Below, piece by piece: positions 8,009-8,175 of a stretch of DNA of 8,175 nucleotides. Position numbers and translations under genes: made by a program. Origin of the DNA: an uncultured Porphyromonas sp. (GTDB taxonomy: Bacteria > Bacteroidota > Bacteroidia > Bacteroidales > Porphyromonadaceae); the NCBI GenBank assembly GCA_943912835.1, contig CALTVJ010000065.1:1-8175 (forward strand). The letters run 5' to 3'. Position 1 is the stretch's first letter. Each line of letters opens with the position of its first letter. The notes beneath the pieces were generated by a model. That model saw only the letters and a program-made list of their open reading frames with translations, did no database searches and was not told the DNA's origin.

Positions 8009-8054
8009 TTTCAATGCAAATGAACGAGTTATAGGACACAGCTTAATATGCCAG

Positions 8055-8084
8055 CAAATTTAGCCCTTTTCTATGGAAGACCAA
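8055..8084 (-). promoter_or_regulatory. Bacteroidota-type sigma-ABfr promoter for the tss operon
   Basis: On the minus strand TTG (8084-8082) is followed by exactly 19 nt and then TAAATTTG (8062-8055). This equals the established Bacteroides pattern (TTTG or TTG at -33, TAnnTTTG at -7, spacing 19-20). Transcription would start near 8048-8050, giving a leader of roughly 105 nt before tssE. No other motif of this kind with a matching -33 element was seen upstream of tssE. The element overlaps the start of the possible plus-strand frame at 8073. A start site has not been measured, so the call rests on motif match and position. Confidence 0.6.
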
Positions 8085-8175
8085 GTTTTTTATACATATA
8101 TTTTCTCTTATATCCAAATTGTCGAAGAGGTAAACAGCCAATTAAGGGATTATGTCTCGCCTCTTCCTTCGATTT
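8073..8175 (+). CDS. Possible start of a divergent gene, cut by window edge
   Basis: A plus-strand ATG at 8073, preceded by an in-frame stop (TAG, 8061-8063), opens a frame of 34 codons that is still open at the window end. The predicted N-terminus, starting MEDQVFYTYIFSYIQ, looks like an amphipathic helix and has ordinary codon use (GAA, GTT, TAT, ATT, CAA). I recognise no family. Against it: no TAnnTTTG-type promoter or Shine-Dalgarno sequence is visible before it on the plus strand, and the minus-strand promoter for tssE overlaps its first codons. The minus strand here also has a frame ending at 8071, which could be the tail of an upstream gene instead. If real, it would be divergent from the tss operon and might encode a regulator or another tss component. 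Confidence 0.3.
   Translation, partial: MEDQVFYTYIFSYIQIVEEVNSQLRDYVSPLPSI

Noticed and set aside
8071..8175. Minus-strand open frame ending at 8071, as the tail of a gene upstream of tssE
   Set aside because: The translated tail matches nothing I recognise, and the predicted tss promoter lies within its end. It is not excluded, only unsupported.
1..8175. CRISPR arrays, tRNA or rRNA genes, insertion sequences, phage attachment sites
   Set aside because: No repeated spacer-like units, cloverleaf-type sequence, transposase frames or terminal inverted repeats were seen. The phage-like proteins are explained by the T6SS baseplate.

Overview
The window carries most of the baseplate and envelope part of a type VI secretion system (T6SS) of the Bacteroidota type (subtype T6SS-iii). 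The reasons are the presence of TssN-like and TssO-like membrane proteins, which are specific to that subtype, in direct linkage with TssE, TssF, TssG, TssK and ClpV, and the absence here of TssJ/TssL/TssM genes. A Bacteroidota-style promoter (TTG-N19-TAnnTTTG), the lack of Shine-Dalgarno sequences before most starts and a moderate G+C content by eye fit a member of the order Bacteroidales better than a low-GC flavobacterium. The genus cannot be fixed from the sequence.

Layout, reading the minus strand from right to left: a probable promoter (about 8055-8084) and a leader of roughly 105 nt (down to 7942) containing a small hairpin and a direct repeat; tssE (7941-7495); tssF (7482-5701); clpV/tssH (5704-3263); tssG (3266-2346); tssN (2320-1430); tssK (1443-298); and the first 98 codons of tssO, which runs off the left edge (294-1). 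The seven genes form one tight operon. Gaps are 12, 25 and 3 bp, two junctions are 4-bp ATGA overlaps, and one is a 14-bp overlap. No terminator or convincing internal promoter was seen. At the right edge an open frame on the plus strand (8073 onward) may be the start of a divergent gene, but it is weakly supported.

How the parts work together: TssE, TssF, TssG and TssK build the phage-like baseplate on which the contractile sheath assembles. TssK links this baseplate to the membrane complex. In this subtype that complex is built from TssN, TssO and further proteins (TssP, TssQ, TssR) not seen here. ClpV is the AAA+ unfoldase that recycles contracted sheath. The sheath (TssB/TssC), tube (Hcp), spike (VgrG) and effector/immunity genes are not in this window. 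Three starts that would extend genes upstream to TTG codons (tssE, tssG, tssK) were rejected in favour of downstream ATGs.

The system is a known one. The points most worth a second look are the degenerate first ATPase domain of ClpV, the position of clpV translationally coupled between tssF and tssG, the promoter and leader in front of tssE, and the unidentified right-edge frame.
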